5,726 bases of DNA. It comes from an uncultured Oscillospiraceae bacterium (GTDB lineage: Bacteria > Bacillota_A > Clostridia > Oscillospirales > Oscillospiraceae). Shown in pieces: positions 1-5,322 of the stretch. The notes under the pieces are model-generated. The model ran no database searches and was not told the DNA's origin. It was given only the letters and a program-made list of their open reading frames with translations. Numbering within the stretch: position 1 is the first letter of the stretch; each line of letters starts with the position of its first letter. The stretch lies in assembly GCA_900769845.1 (NCBI GenBank), contig CAAGIF010000146.1, positions 1 through 5,726 on the forward strand, given 5' to 3'. A program made the position numbers and the translations under genes.

Positions 1-45
1 CCCAAGCATCCCAGACTCCAGGAATTTCTGAAAAAGGTTCTGTAA
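1..45 (+). CDS. 3' end of an unidentified plus-strand gene (partial)
   Basis: The window opens inside a reading frame that gives PKHPRLQEFLKKVL and then a TAA stop at 43-45. Only 14 codons are visible, so the product cannot be named. The frame is believable as the end of a real gene because the stop is followed 3 nt later by a perfect intrinsic-terminator hairpin, and because it converges on the minus-strand arsR gene, which uses the other side of the same hairpin. The visible tail is charged and helical-looking, with no recognisable motif. Confidence 0.5.
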   Translation, partial: PKHPRLQEFLKKVL

Positions 46-48
46 GCA

Positions 49-78
49 AAAACTCCCAACCCGCAGGTTGGGAGTTTT
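49..78. terminator. Bidirectional intrinsic terminator between convergent genes
   Basis: A perfect 13-bp inverted repeat (AAAACTCCCAACC, 49-61, and GGTTGGGAGTTTT, 66-78) closes a 4-nt loop, CGCA. The plus strand ends in TTTT followed by ATTATT; the minus strand ends in five T (complement of 48-52). Both sides therefore have a GC-rich stem and a U tract. It lies 3 nt after the plus-strand stop at 45 and 5 nt from the arsR stop at 84-86, so it should end transcripts from both directions. Confidence 0.93.
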
Positions 79-83
79 ATTAT

Positions 84-386
84 TCATTCCTCGCAGAGGA
101 CATGTTCCAGGCCCATTTCCAGAATGGTCTTCACATGGTCATCTGCCAGGGAGTACCAGATATTTTTTCCGTCCCGGCGATACTTGATCAGATGCATCTG
201 CTTCAGCATCCGAAGCTGATGGGAAACCGCGCTCTGGGAAACCCCAACGGTTTCCGCAATATCCGTCACACACAGTTCCTGTCTGACCAGCAGCAGAGAA
301 AGGATATGCACCCGGGTGGGATCTGCAAACCCCTTGAACAGTTCTGCAATATGATCCATGGCTTCTTTTTCGGGAACATTCAGCAT
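84..386 (-). CDS. ArsR/SmtB-family metal-sensing transcriptional repressor
   Basis: Small winged-helix repressor, 100 aa from the chosen start, normal for the family. Such proteins bind DNA as dimers and release it when metal binds. Visible parts (numbering from Met at 386): helix region FKGFADPTRVHILSLL; the ELCVTDIAE segment (about 37-45), where classical arsenic sensors have ELCVCDL; the helix-turn-helix recognition part VSQSAVSHQLRML (about 49-61); and the wing, YRRDGKNIWYSL (about 68-80). The C-terminal helix has the D-x-H-x10-H pattern (Asp82, His84, His95) plus Cys98 and Glu99, which matches the alpha-5 zinc/cobalt site of SmtB/CzrA-type sensors, while the alpha-3 site keeps only one Cys (Cys39). 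A zinc-type ligand is thus more likely than arsenite; that is inference. Start: an in-frame ATG at 395 would touch the Shine-Dalgarno directly, so the ATG at 386, 9 nt away, is preferred. It has its own promoter and sits last behind the carrier-GH2-phosphoesterase operon. Confidence 0.93.
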   Translation of the reverse strand: MLNVPEKEAMDHIAELFKGFADPTRVHILSLLLVRQELCVTDIAETVGVSQSAVSHQLRMLKQMHLIKYRRDGKNIWYSLADDHVKTILEMGLEHVLCEE

Positions 387-395
387 TTGGCGCAT

Positions 396-402
396 CTCCT
401 TT
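396..402 (-). promoter_or_regulatory. Ribosome binding site that decides the arsR start
   Basis: On the minus strand AAAGGAG ends at 396 and is immediately followed by ATG (395-393), leaving no spacer. The next in-frame ATG (386-384) lies 9 nt from it, a workable distance. The site therefore favours a 100-aa product beginning MLNVPEKEAM over the 103-aa version beginning MRQ. Confidence 0.75.
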
Positions 403-414
403 CATATTTCTTCT

Positions 415-443
415 ATTCTAACCCACGGAACGAAAAAACGCAA
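415..443 (-). promoter_or_regulatory. Predicted sigma-A-type promoter of arsR
   Basis: On the minus strand TTGCGT (443-438) is followed by a 17-nt spacer and TAGAAT (420-415), a 5 of 6 match to the -10 consensus; the -35 matches 3 of 6. It sits in the 58-nt gap between the phosphoesterase stop and the arsR start, giving a leader of about 20-25 nt. I see no clear 12-2-12 type ArsR operator palindrome over it, so autoregulation is expected from the family but not shown here. Confidence 0.6.
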
Positions 444-444
444 C

Positions 445-2154
445 TTAATCTTTTGGGCGTTTCAGCTGCGTCACCACATCTGTAAAACTTCCCTCTCCGA
501 AGGGGTAGTAACCGGTAAGCACATCGCCTCTGGAATTTACATAACAGCTTGTCTGTATCCCGGAGACAAAGTCTGCTGAGGTGATAAGGCAAACATACTG
601 ATCATTGCCATTGCTCTGGGTGCCGCCGGCCTGCTCCAAACTTCTGCGGCCCGCCAGGAAGTTGGGGAAATTGAAATCCGTCAGATATCCGCCCTCCACC
701 TTTCCTTCCTTGCCGCTGTAGGCATCGTTGTATATCAGGGTGGTATACGGCTCCACCTGTCCGGGGATCAAAGGCCAAAGCACATGCTTATGCCCGCTGA
801 GACCAATGTCCAGATCCATATAGTTTAGCAAGCGCACCCACTCGTTGCGGAATTCCTCGAAATATCCGTTTTTATCCACATACACCACGGGGATATGGCA
901 GAGCATCATGCGGTACTGGTAGTCTTCATAAGCGCCGTCTGCCAATACCCGGCCCAGCATATGGGTCTGGTTCTGCCGGTAAATGTCAAACCGCGCCGTT
1001 CCGTAGTATTCCCACCAGTCATCCTCATGGTCTTCACCCATATCCAGCACCACGGCAAAAACATCATTCTCGCCCAGTGTTACGGTGTAACAGAACTCCT
1101 GATTTTTGGAGCCTACATACTTATAAAGCTCCTCGGCATATTCGCCCTTGATCTCGTGATTGCCCCGGACATAGATCACAGGGATCTCACCCTTTGTGAT
1201 GCCGTGAGCCAGTTCGTTCGCCAGCTGGGCATCCTTTTCCGTTTCCACCATGCTCACCAAATCTCCCAGAAGCACAACAAAATCCGTGTTTTCCTGGTTG
1301 GCTGCCGCCTTCACCGCAGCATCCACCGCCTCGTGAACATCGCTGATGGCAACATGATTCAGCCCGTCAGAAGAATCCACCGGGCGGAAGGCATAGCTTT
1401 TGGAAAGGGTTTTTCCGGTATAGCCGCCAAAGGGTCCCCGATAAATCATCTGCTTGGCGCAGATGGTGTAGCCCCCGGCCGTATCCAGTACCTCCTGAGG
1501 TACCGTTACCTTGTGGACTCTGTCTGCAGATCTCATGGATCCGGCATACAGATCATAGTATTTCCCGCCGCCGATCTCCACCCAGCAAATAGCGGAATCA
1601 GAGGTAGAAAATACGATCTGGTAGTCATCCTCCACCGCATAAACCACCGCGCCATAGGTAAAGCTGCAGGGGCGGAGCTGATAGCCCATCACCACCGCCG
1701 CCGCAACGATCAGGCCGATCAGGCTGTATTTCAGCCAGTTCTTCCATTTAGGCGGGAACAGCAGGATCGCAGAAAATGCAAGAATGCCGCCGGTAACTGC
1801 AAGGGATTCCCAAAAATGCGGCAAAATGAAGCGGATATAATCCTTTGCGCCGAAAATCACCACCGCAACGGCTGCTGCGGTCATAATTGCGCCGATCACA
1901 AATCCGGTAATTGCGGGCCATTTCTTTTGACGCCAAACCTTGAGTCCCGCCAGCGCCAATACGGCGCCGACCCATGCCACTGCCGTAACCATCACCGGCA
2001 GGTTCATAATCAGAAAACTGGGGTTGGTGTCTGCGCCCAGAAATTTGGAAATACCGCTGTGGTTCACCCGCAGCGCCACCCAGAACAGGGCGGCCAACAA
2101 AGATATAACAAAGCTTGCTCCGGGAAACCAATATGTTTTTATCCGTTCTTTCAT
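445..2154 (-). CDS. Membrane-anchored calcineurin-like metallophosphoesterase
   Basis: 569 aa. The N-terminal part has five hydrophobic segments (about 12-30, 49-71, 81-101, 116-133, 143-160). Positive charge clusters at MKERIK, KVWRQKK (72-78) and KWKNWLK (136-142) alternate with poor loops, which places the N terminus inside and the C-terminal domain outside the cell. Residues about 165-258 look like the beta-sandwich (FnIII-like) domain found before some phosphatases. The catalytic domain (about 265-550) has all metal-binding motifs: Asp272-x-His274, Gly297-Asp298, Gly331-Asn332-His333-Glu334, His420 and Gly454-His455-Lys456-His457. It should hydrolyse a phosphomonoester or phosphodiester with two metal ions; the substrate is unknown. 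The purple-acid-phosphatase tyrosine after GD is absent (GDLVSM). The gene starts 1 nt after the GH2 stop, with GGAGG (2165-2161) 6 nt before its ATG, so it is probably translated coupled to GH2. Family is secure; topology is well supported; substrate is open. Confidence 0.93.
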   Translation of the reverse strand: MKERIKTYWFPGASFVISLLAALFWVALRVNHSGISKFLGADTNPSFLIMNLPVMVTAVAWVGAVLALAGLKVWRQKKWPAITGFVIGAIMTAAAVAVVIFGAKDYIRFILPHFWESLAVTGGILAFSAILLFPPKWKNWLKYSLIGLIVAAAVVMGYQLRPCSFTYGAVVYAVEDDYQIVFSTSDSAICWVEIGGGKYYDLYAGSMRSADRVHKVTVPQEVLDTAGGYTICAKQMIYRGPFGGYTGKTLSKSYAFRPVDSSDGLNHVAISDVHEAVDAAVKAAANQENTDFVVLLGDLVSMVETEKDAQLANELAHGITKGEIPVIYVRGNHEIKGEYAEELYKYVGSKNQEFCYTVTLGENDVFAVVLDMGEDHEDDWWEYYGTARFDIYRQNQTHMLGRVLADGAYEDYQYRMMLCHIPVVYVDKNGYFEEFRNEWVRLLNYMDLDIGLSGHKHVLWPLIPGQVEPYTTLIYNDAYSGKEGKVEGGYLTDFNFPNFLAGRRSLEQAGGTQSNGNDQYVCLITSADFVSGIQTSCYVNSRGDVLTGYYPFGEGSFTDVVTQLKRPKD

Positions 2155-2155
2155 A

Positions 2156-3838
2156 TTATTCCTCCACTGCCCGCTGCAGAGCTTCCGCCACAGAGCGCAT
2201 TCGCTCCGGCTCCAGCTTCACCAGTTTCCGGTCGTAGGTCAGAACGCCGTTGATCTCGTCCTCCACATCGCTGAGCTGGGTGTAGATCGCCGCGCACAGG
2301 CCATTTTTGACACAAGGCAGAATTTCTTCCCTGTACAGCTTTTCCACCGCTTCATTCAGTGCCTGGAGCGTATCGCAGCCACCGTAGCCATAAGTCTTAT
2401 CCGGGTTAAAGACATGGTCTTCCGCCCGGTAAGTCTTTCCGCCAAATTCCGACAGAACCAGCGGCTTTTTGCCGTCGGCCTTAAGCCGAACTTTCCGGAA
2501 ATAGACATGCCGGCTGTCCACATCGGACTTATTTCTTCGGAACCAGCCGGAGGTAGTGTCAACGAACCGGGTGTCATCCAGTTTTCTGAAAGTCTCAAAT
2601 ACATTATCGCTGTCAAACTGTCCCCAGGCCTCGTTGAAGATCGTCCAGTAGCAGATGGAAGGATGGTTCTGCAGCTGCTTCACTGCCGCCTCCATGCCGT
2701 CCAGGAACCGACGGCGGACAGTGGCATCCCTGTGGAATTTTCCATCCGGAAGCTTCTGAATGCCCACGGTAGGCAGCGCTGTATCCCGCAGGAAGTTATA
2801 ATCGCCGTTGTTTACCATATCCTGCCAGACGATCATGCCCAGTTTATCACACTGGTAATAGAACTCTTCCGATTCCACCTTAATATGCTTACGCAGGGTG
2901 TTGAAGCCCAGCTTTTTCATTTCCAGGATATCCTCCGCGTAGCTCTCCGGGGCGGCGGGGGTAAAAATACCGTCGGGCCAGTAGCCCTGATCCAGCAGGC
3001 CGTGGAAGAAATAAGGCTTTCCATTGAGGCACAGTCTGGGATAGTCCCCTACTCTTTTGATTTCCAGGCTCCGGATGGCAAAATAGGATTCGATCCTATC
3101 TCCCCCCGCTTCCACAGTAAAATCATATAGCCAGGGATTCTCCGGGCTCCACAGCCTGGGATTTTCCGGAGTAATGGTAACGCAGCCGTTTTCCAGCGGG
3201 AAGCTCCCCAGTTCCGCAACCGTTACCACGCCGGAAAGAGCGGGCTTGATGGAGATCGTGACGCCGTAATCCCTGTTTTCGATACGCAGGATTTGGATAT
3301 AAGTTTCGGGAACGCTCTCCAGCCATACCGTCTGCCAGATGCCCGAAACCGGCGTATACCACATACCGCCCCGTTTCATCACCTGCTTGCCGTAGGGATA
3401 GGACTGATCCTGCAGGTCATCAAAGCAGAAGATCTGCAGCCGGTTCTCCCGGGTCAGATATTCGGTAATGTCGAAGCTAAACGCCTCGTACCCCCCCTCG
3501 TGGTGGCCTAAGGGTTTTCCGTTCAGAAACACATCCGCCCGCTGGTCTGCTGCGCCGATGTGCAGCAGCACCCGGCCCCGACAGAAACCTTCAGGTAGGG
3601 TAAAATTGCGGGTATAGGAAAGGACGCTCCCCTCCCCGTAGTGCTTTCCGATGCCGGAAAGTCTGCTTTCCGGGCAGAAGGGAACACGGATCTTTCCCTG
3701 GCTTTCATAGTCCACGGAAAAATCCCACTCACCGTTCAGATTCAGCCAGGAATCCCGCCGCATCTGGGGGCGGGGATATACATTCCAGGGGGTTCCCCTG
3801 AGAGTTTCCCCCTGGGTGGTTGTCAATTCACGCAGCAT
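2156..3838 (-). CDS. Glycoside hydrolase family 2 enzyme (beta-glycosidase), cytoplasmic
   Basis: 560 aa, retaining beta-glycosidase of the GH2 group (beta-galactosidase, beta-glucuronidase, beta-mannosidase relatives). Domains in order: jelly-roll sugar-binding domain (about 20-175, with PRPQMRRDSWLNLNGEWDF and VFLNGKPLGHHEGGYEAF), a short immunoglobulin-like sandwich (about 178-260), and a TIM barrel (about 263-555). The acid/base is Glu403 in FNEAW (Asn402-Glu403) and the nucleophile is Glu464 in LSEFGG. There is no signal peptide or membrane segment, so it acts in the cytoplasm on imported substrate. It is much shorter than LacZ (about 1020 aa) and close to UidA (about 600 aa). By hand alignment of the C-terminal barrel (EINGVLTYDRK against E. 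coli UidA NKKGIFTRDRK), the NxK motif that holds glucuronate is not kept, which argues against beta-glucuronidase. Start ATG lies inside the end of the carrier gene (11-bp overlap), with AAGGAG 7 nt upstream. Family certain, sugar specificity unknown. Confidence 0.94.
   Translation of the reverse strand: MLRELTTTQGETLRGTPWNVYPRPQMRRDSWLNLNGEWDFSVDYESQGKIRVPFCPESRLSGIGKHYGEGSVLSYTRNFTLPEGFCRGRVLLHIGAADQRADVFLNGKPLGHHEGGYEAFSFDITEYLTRENRLQIFCFDDLQDQSYPYGKQVMKRGGMWYTPVSGIWQTVWLESVPETYIQILRIENRDYGVTISIKPALSGVVTVAELGSFPLENGCVTITPENPRLWSPENPWLYDFTVEAGGDRIESYFAIRSLEIKRVGDYPRLCLNGKPYFFHGLLDQGYWPDGIFTPAAPESYAEDILEMKKLGFNTLRKHIKVESEEFYYQCDKLGMIVWQDMVNNGDYNFLRDTALPTVGIQKLPDGKFHRDATVRRRFLDGMEAAVKQLQNHPSICYWTIFNEAWGQFDSDNVFETFRKLDDTRFVDTTSGWFRRNKSDVDSRHVYFRKVRLKADGKKPLVLSEFGGKTYRAEDHVFNPDKTYGYGGCDTLQALNEAVEKLYREEILPCVKNGLCAAIYTQLSDVEDEINGVLTYDRKLVKLEPERMRSVAEALQRAVEE
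2161..2165 (-). promoter_or_regulatory. Shine-Dalgarno of the phosphoesterase gene, inside the GH2 3' end
   Basis: GGAGG on the minus strand, 6 nt before the ATG at 2154. It overlaps the codons for the last Val-Glu-Glu of GH2, whose TAA stop (2158-2156) is separated from the ATG by one base. Ribosomes finishing GH2 end on top of this site, the usual layout for coupled translation. Confidence 0.8.
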
Positions 3839-5123
3839 GTTTTTTCTCCTTCCGGAACATAGGGATCAGTACCAGCCAGACCAGAAGCGCCGCCGCCAGC
3901 GCTGCCAGGAAAATATTTTCATTGGGAACAAAGGATGTGGTGCCGTCGTTATTGACCACGGTATCCGCATTGGCCAGGACCCGGGCGCCGATGGCCGGTC
4001 CGATGACGCCGGGAATCAGCACCTGCCCGCAGATCCGCAGCCCCTGGAACATACCGGACTTTCCCTGGGGCGTATGGGTACGGACTTTTGCGCCCAGCAC
4101 CGCGCCGGTTCCCAGATACCCGCACATCATGATCAGGGTAGCAGCAAACACGGGGATCGTAGTTCTGAACACATACAGCAGTGCATATCCCACCATCAAC
4201 AGCAAGAGCGAGGGAATAATAGCAGGCCGGAACCCCCTCTGATCATAGACCCGGCCGTACAGCGCCGTAAAGGCTGCCGCCAGAATGATCGCCGGAGCAA
4301 AAATCAGCACATAATTATCCATGCCCAGTGTGACCGTGTAGTAGAGGATCAGGTAGGGCATAAAGATCTGAATGGAGATATTGAAAACCGCCACTGCAAG
4401 CAGGGTGAAGTACAGCATGGTGTTGCTTTTTACCACACCGGGACGGAAGCCGTAGAAAATATTAGCAAAATAATTCTGATTCCCGGCGGTTTCCAGTTTG
4501 GGCTCCCGGATCAGCCAAATGCCGGAGATGCCGATTAACAGCACCACCGTGCCGATCACCCAGAAAATGGTAACCCAACTCTGTTCCTTGTCCAGATCAA
4601 AGGCCATAAAGCCCCCAAAGACCACCAGAATGGCAACCAGAGGCATCATGGCATTGATGCCCTCCACACTACCTCGGTTCTGCTCGTCGGTCACATCCGT
4701 CAGCCATGCATTGAAGCAGGCGTCATTAGCAGAAGAACCGAAAAAGGTCATCACACAATCCATGATGATCACCAGGCTAACGCCCACCGCAGATGCGGAT
4801 ACCGCAGCAGGGAACAAGCTGTGGATCACATCCATGCGGATCAAAGCAAAGCTCCAAATGGAGATACCCCACAGGATATATCCGCCGCAGATAAATATTT
4901 TCCGCTTGCCGATCTTGTCGGAATAGGCGCCGACCAGCAGCGTGGTCACCGTGGCAGACAGCGCGGAAGCCGCAACCATGACGGAGATCGCCTGGGCAGA
5001 CGCATTGAACATTTTATAAATAAACACATTGAAGTACATGTTTTCCACGACCCAGGCCACCTGGCCGGTCAGGCAGAAAATCACCAAGGCAAGCCAGAAT
5101 TTGCCGTTTTTCTTTTTGTCCAT
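3828..5123 (-). CDS. MFS-type (GPH-like) sugar or glycoside transporter
   Basis: 431 aa, about 12 hydrophobic segments in two halves with a cytoplasmic loop near residues 206-232, the size and layout of a major facilitator superfamily carrier. The loop between segments 2 and 3 has the family signature GAYSDKIGKRK (65-75), and the mirrored point in the second half is YGRVYDQRGFRP (289-300). The stretch AWLTDVTDEQNRGSVEG (139-155) resembles carriers of the glycoside-pentoside-hexuronide type that use a cation gradient. An outward loop, about 382-403, separates the last two segments. It is the first gene of the operon and overlaps GH2 by 11 bp, so import of the GH2 substrate is the likely job. 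The start is supported by GGAGGGAG 9 nt upstream and a strong promoter about 35 nt further up. An export role cannot be excluded from sequence alone. Substrate unknown. Confidence 0.9.
   Translation of the reverse strand: MDKKKNGKFWLALVIFCLTGQVAWVVENMYFNVFIYKMFNASAQAISVMVAASALSATVTTLLVGAYSDKIGKRKIFICGGYILWGISIWSFALIRMDVIHSLFPAAVSASAVGVSLVIIMDCVMTFFGSSANDACFNAWLTDVTDEQNRGSVEGINAMMPLVAILVVFGGFMAFDLDKEQSWVTIFWVIGTVVLLIGISGIWLIREPKLETAGNQNYFANIFYGFRPGVVKSNTMLYFTLLAVAVFNISIQIFMPYLILYYTVTLGMDNYVLIFAPAIILAAAFTALYGRVYDQRGFRPAIIPSLLLLMVGYALLYVFRTTIPVFAATLIMMCGYLGTGAVLGAKVRTHTPQGKSGMFQGLRICGQVLIPGVIGPAIGARVLANADTVVNNDGTTSFVPNENIFLAALAAALLVWLVLIPMFRKEKKHAA
3846..3851 (-). promoter_or_regulatory. Shine-Dalgarno of the GH2 gene, inside the carrier gene
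   Basis: AAGGAG on the minus strand, 7 nt before the GH2 ATG at 3838. It encodes the Lys-Glu of the carrier's C-terminal MFRKEKKHAA tail. The carrier's TGA stop (3830-3828) lies after the GH2 start, so the two genes overlap by 11 bp in different frames, which suggests coupled translation. Confidence 0.8.
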
Positions 5124-5156
5124 AATTCCGTTCTCCCTCCGGAGTAGTATAGGATC

Positions 5157-5185
5157 ATTTTACCATTGGGAAAATTCCCTGTCAA
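5157..5185 (-). promoter_or_regulatory. Strong sigma-A-type promoter of the carrier-GH2-phosphoesterase operon
   Basis: On the minus strand a perfect -35 TTGACA (5185-5180), a 17-nt spacer, and TAAAAT (5162-5157, 5 of 6), preceded by TGG so that an extended -10 is present. Transcription would start near 5150, leaving a leader of about 27 nt that includes the Shine-Dalgarno. The whole spacer end next to the -35 is taken up by a GGGAA-TT-TTCCC palindrome, which could be an operator. Confidence 0.8.
5168..5179. promoter_or_regulatory. Palindrome in the promoter spacer, possible operator
   Basis: GGGAAAATTCCC is an inverted repeat of 5-bp arms around a 2-bp centre, placed between the -35 and -10 of the operon promoter, directly beside the -35. 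A second GGGAAA (5191-5196) begins 23 bp further from the gene, about two helical turns away. A protein bound here would block RNA polymerase. No regulator gene of a sugar-operon type is visible in the window, so the binding protein is unknown. Confidence 0.4.
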
Positions 5186-5237
5186 GCTATGGGAAATCCT
5201 GGGGGTACCAGGCTTTTTCATCAATTTTCACCCTTAA

Positions 5238-5251
5238 GATTTTGTAAAATC
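5238..5251. repeat. 14-bp palindrome just upstream of the glycosyltransferase promoter
   Basis: GATTTTGTAAAATC is a perfect inverted repeat with 6-bp arms and a 2-bp centre, ending 3 nt before the -35 of the plus-strand promoter. It is AT-rich, so chance is possible. Its position fits a site for an activator or repressor. It differs in sequence from the GGGAA-TT-TTCCC palindrome on the other side of the divergent region. Confidence 0.4.
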
Positions 5252-5254
5252 CCT

Positions 5255-5282
5255 TTGCTTTTTGGAAAGAATATGCTATAAT
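5255..5282 (+). promoter_or_regulatory. Extended -10 promoter of the glycosyltransferase gene
   Basis: A consensus TATAAT (5277-5282) is preceded by TGC, making an extended -10. A weak -35, TTGCTT (5255-5260), lies 16 nt upstream. The expected start of transcription is near 5289, giving a leader of about 34 nt with GAGG (5311-5314) 8 nt before the ATG at 5323. It faces away from the operon promoter; the two -35 boxes are 69 bp apart. Confidence 0.8.
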
Positions 5283-5322
5283 GTGGGGAGCTGATTATTA
5301 AGAAAAAAATGAGGAAATCGCA

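Noticed and set aside
396..444. Possible ArsR operator over the arsR promoter.
   Set aside because: Only short T-rich repeats (TTCTTCTATTC) are seen, with no convincing two-fold symmetry of the 12-2-12 kind.
895..2253. A long plus-strand open frame (about 450 codons) opposite the phosphoesterase gene and the end of GH2.
   Set aside because: Its product is rich in His, Arg and Gln, has no recognisable domain, and lies antisense to genes with intact catalytic motifs and good ribosome sites. It is the usual by-product of codon bias on the other strand.
1940..3130. A plus-strand open frame of about 396 codons opposite GH2.
   Set aside because: No motif, no credible promoter or ribosome site, and antisense to a clear GH2 gene; also overlaps another shadow frame.
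3816..4538. Plus-strand open frames of 140-240 codons opposite the carrier gene.
   Set aside because: Low-complexity products heavy in Gln, His, Arg and Asp, antisense to a membrane protein with clear MFS motifs.
5180..5200. Possible catabolite-control (cre) site near TGTCAAGCTATGGG.
   Set aside because: It lacks the central CG and the TGNAANC half-site of known cre boxes.
5198..5217. CCTGG-GGGTA-CCAGG followed by CTTTTT, resembling a plus-strand terminator.
   Set aside because: The stem is only 5 bp and no plus-strand gene ends before it; the upstream genes run the other way. It may be a protein site or chance.
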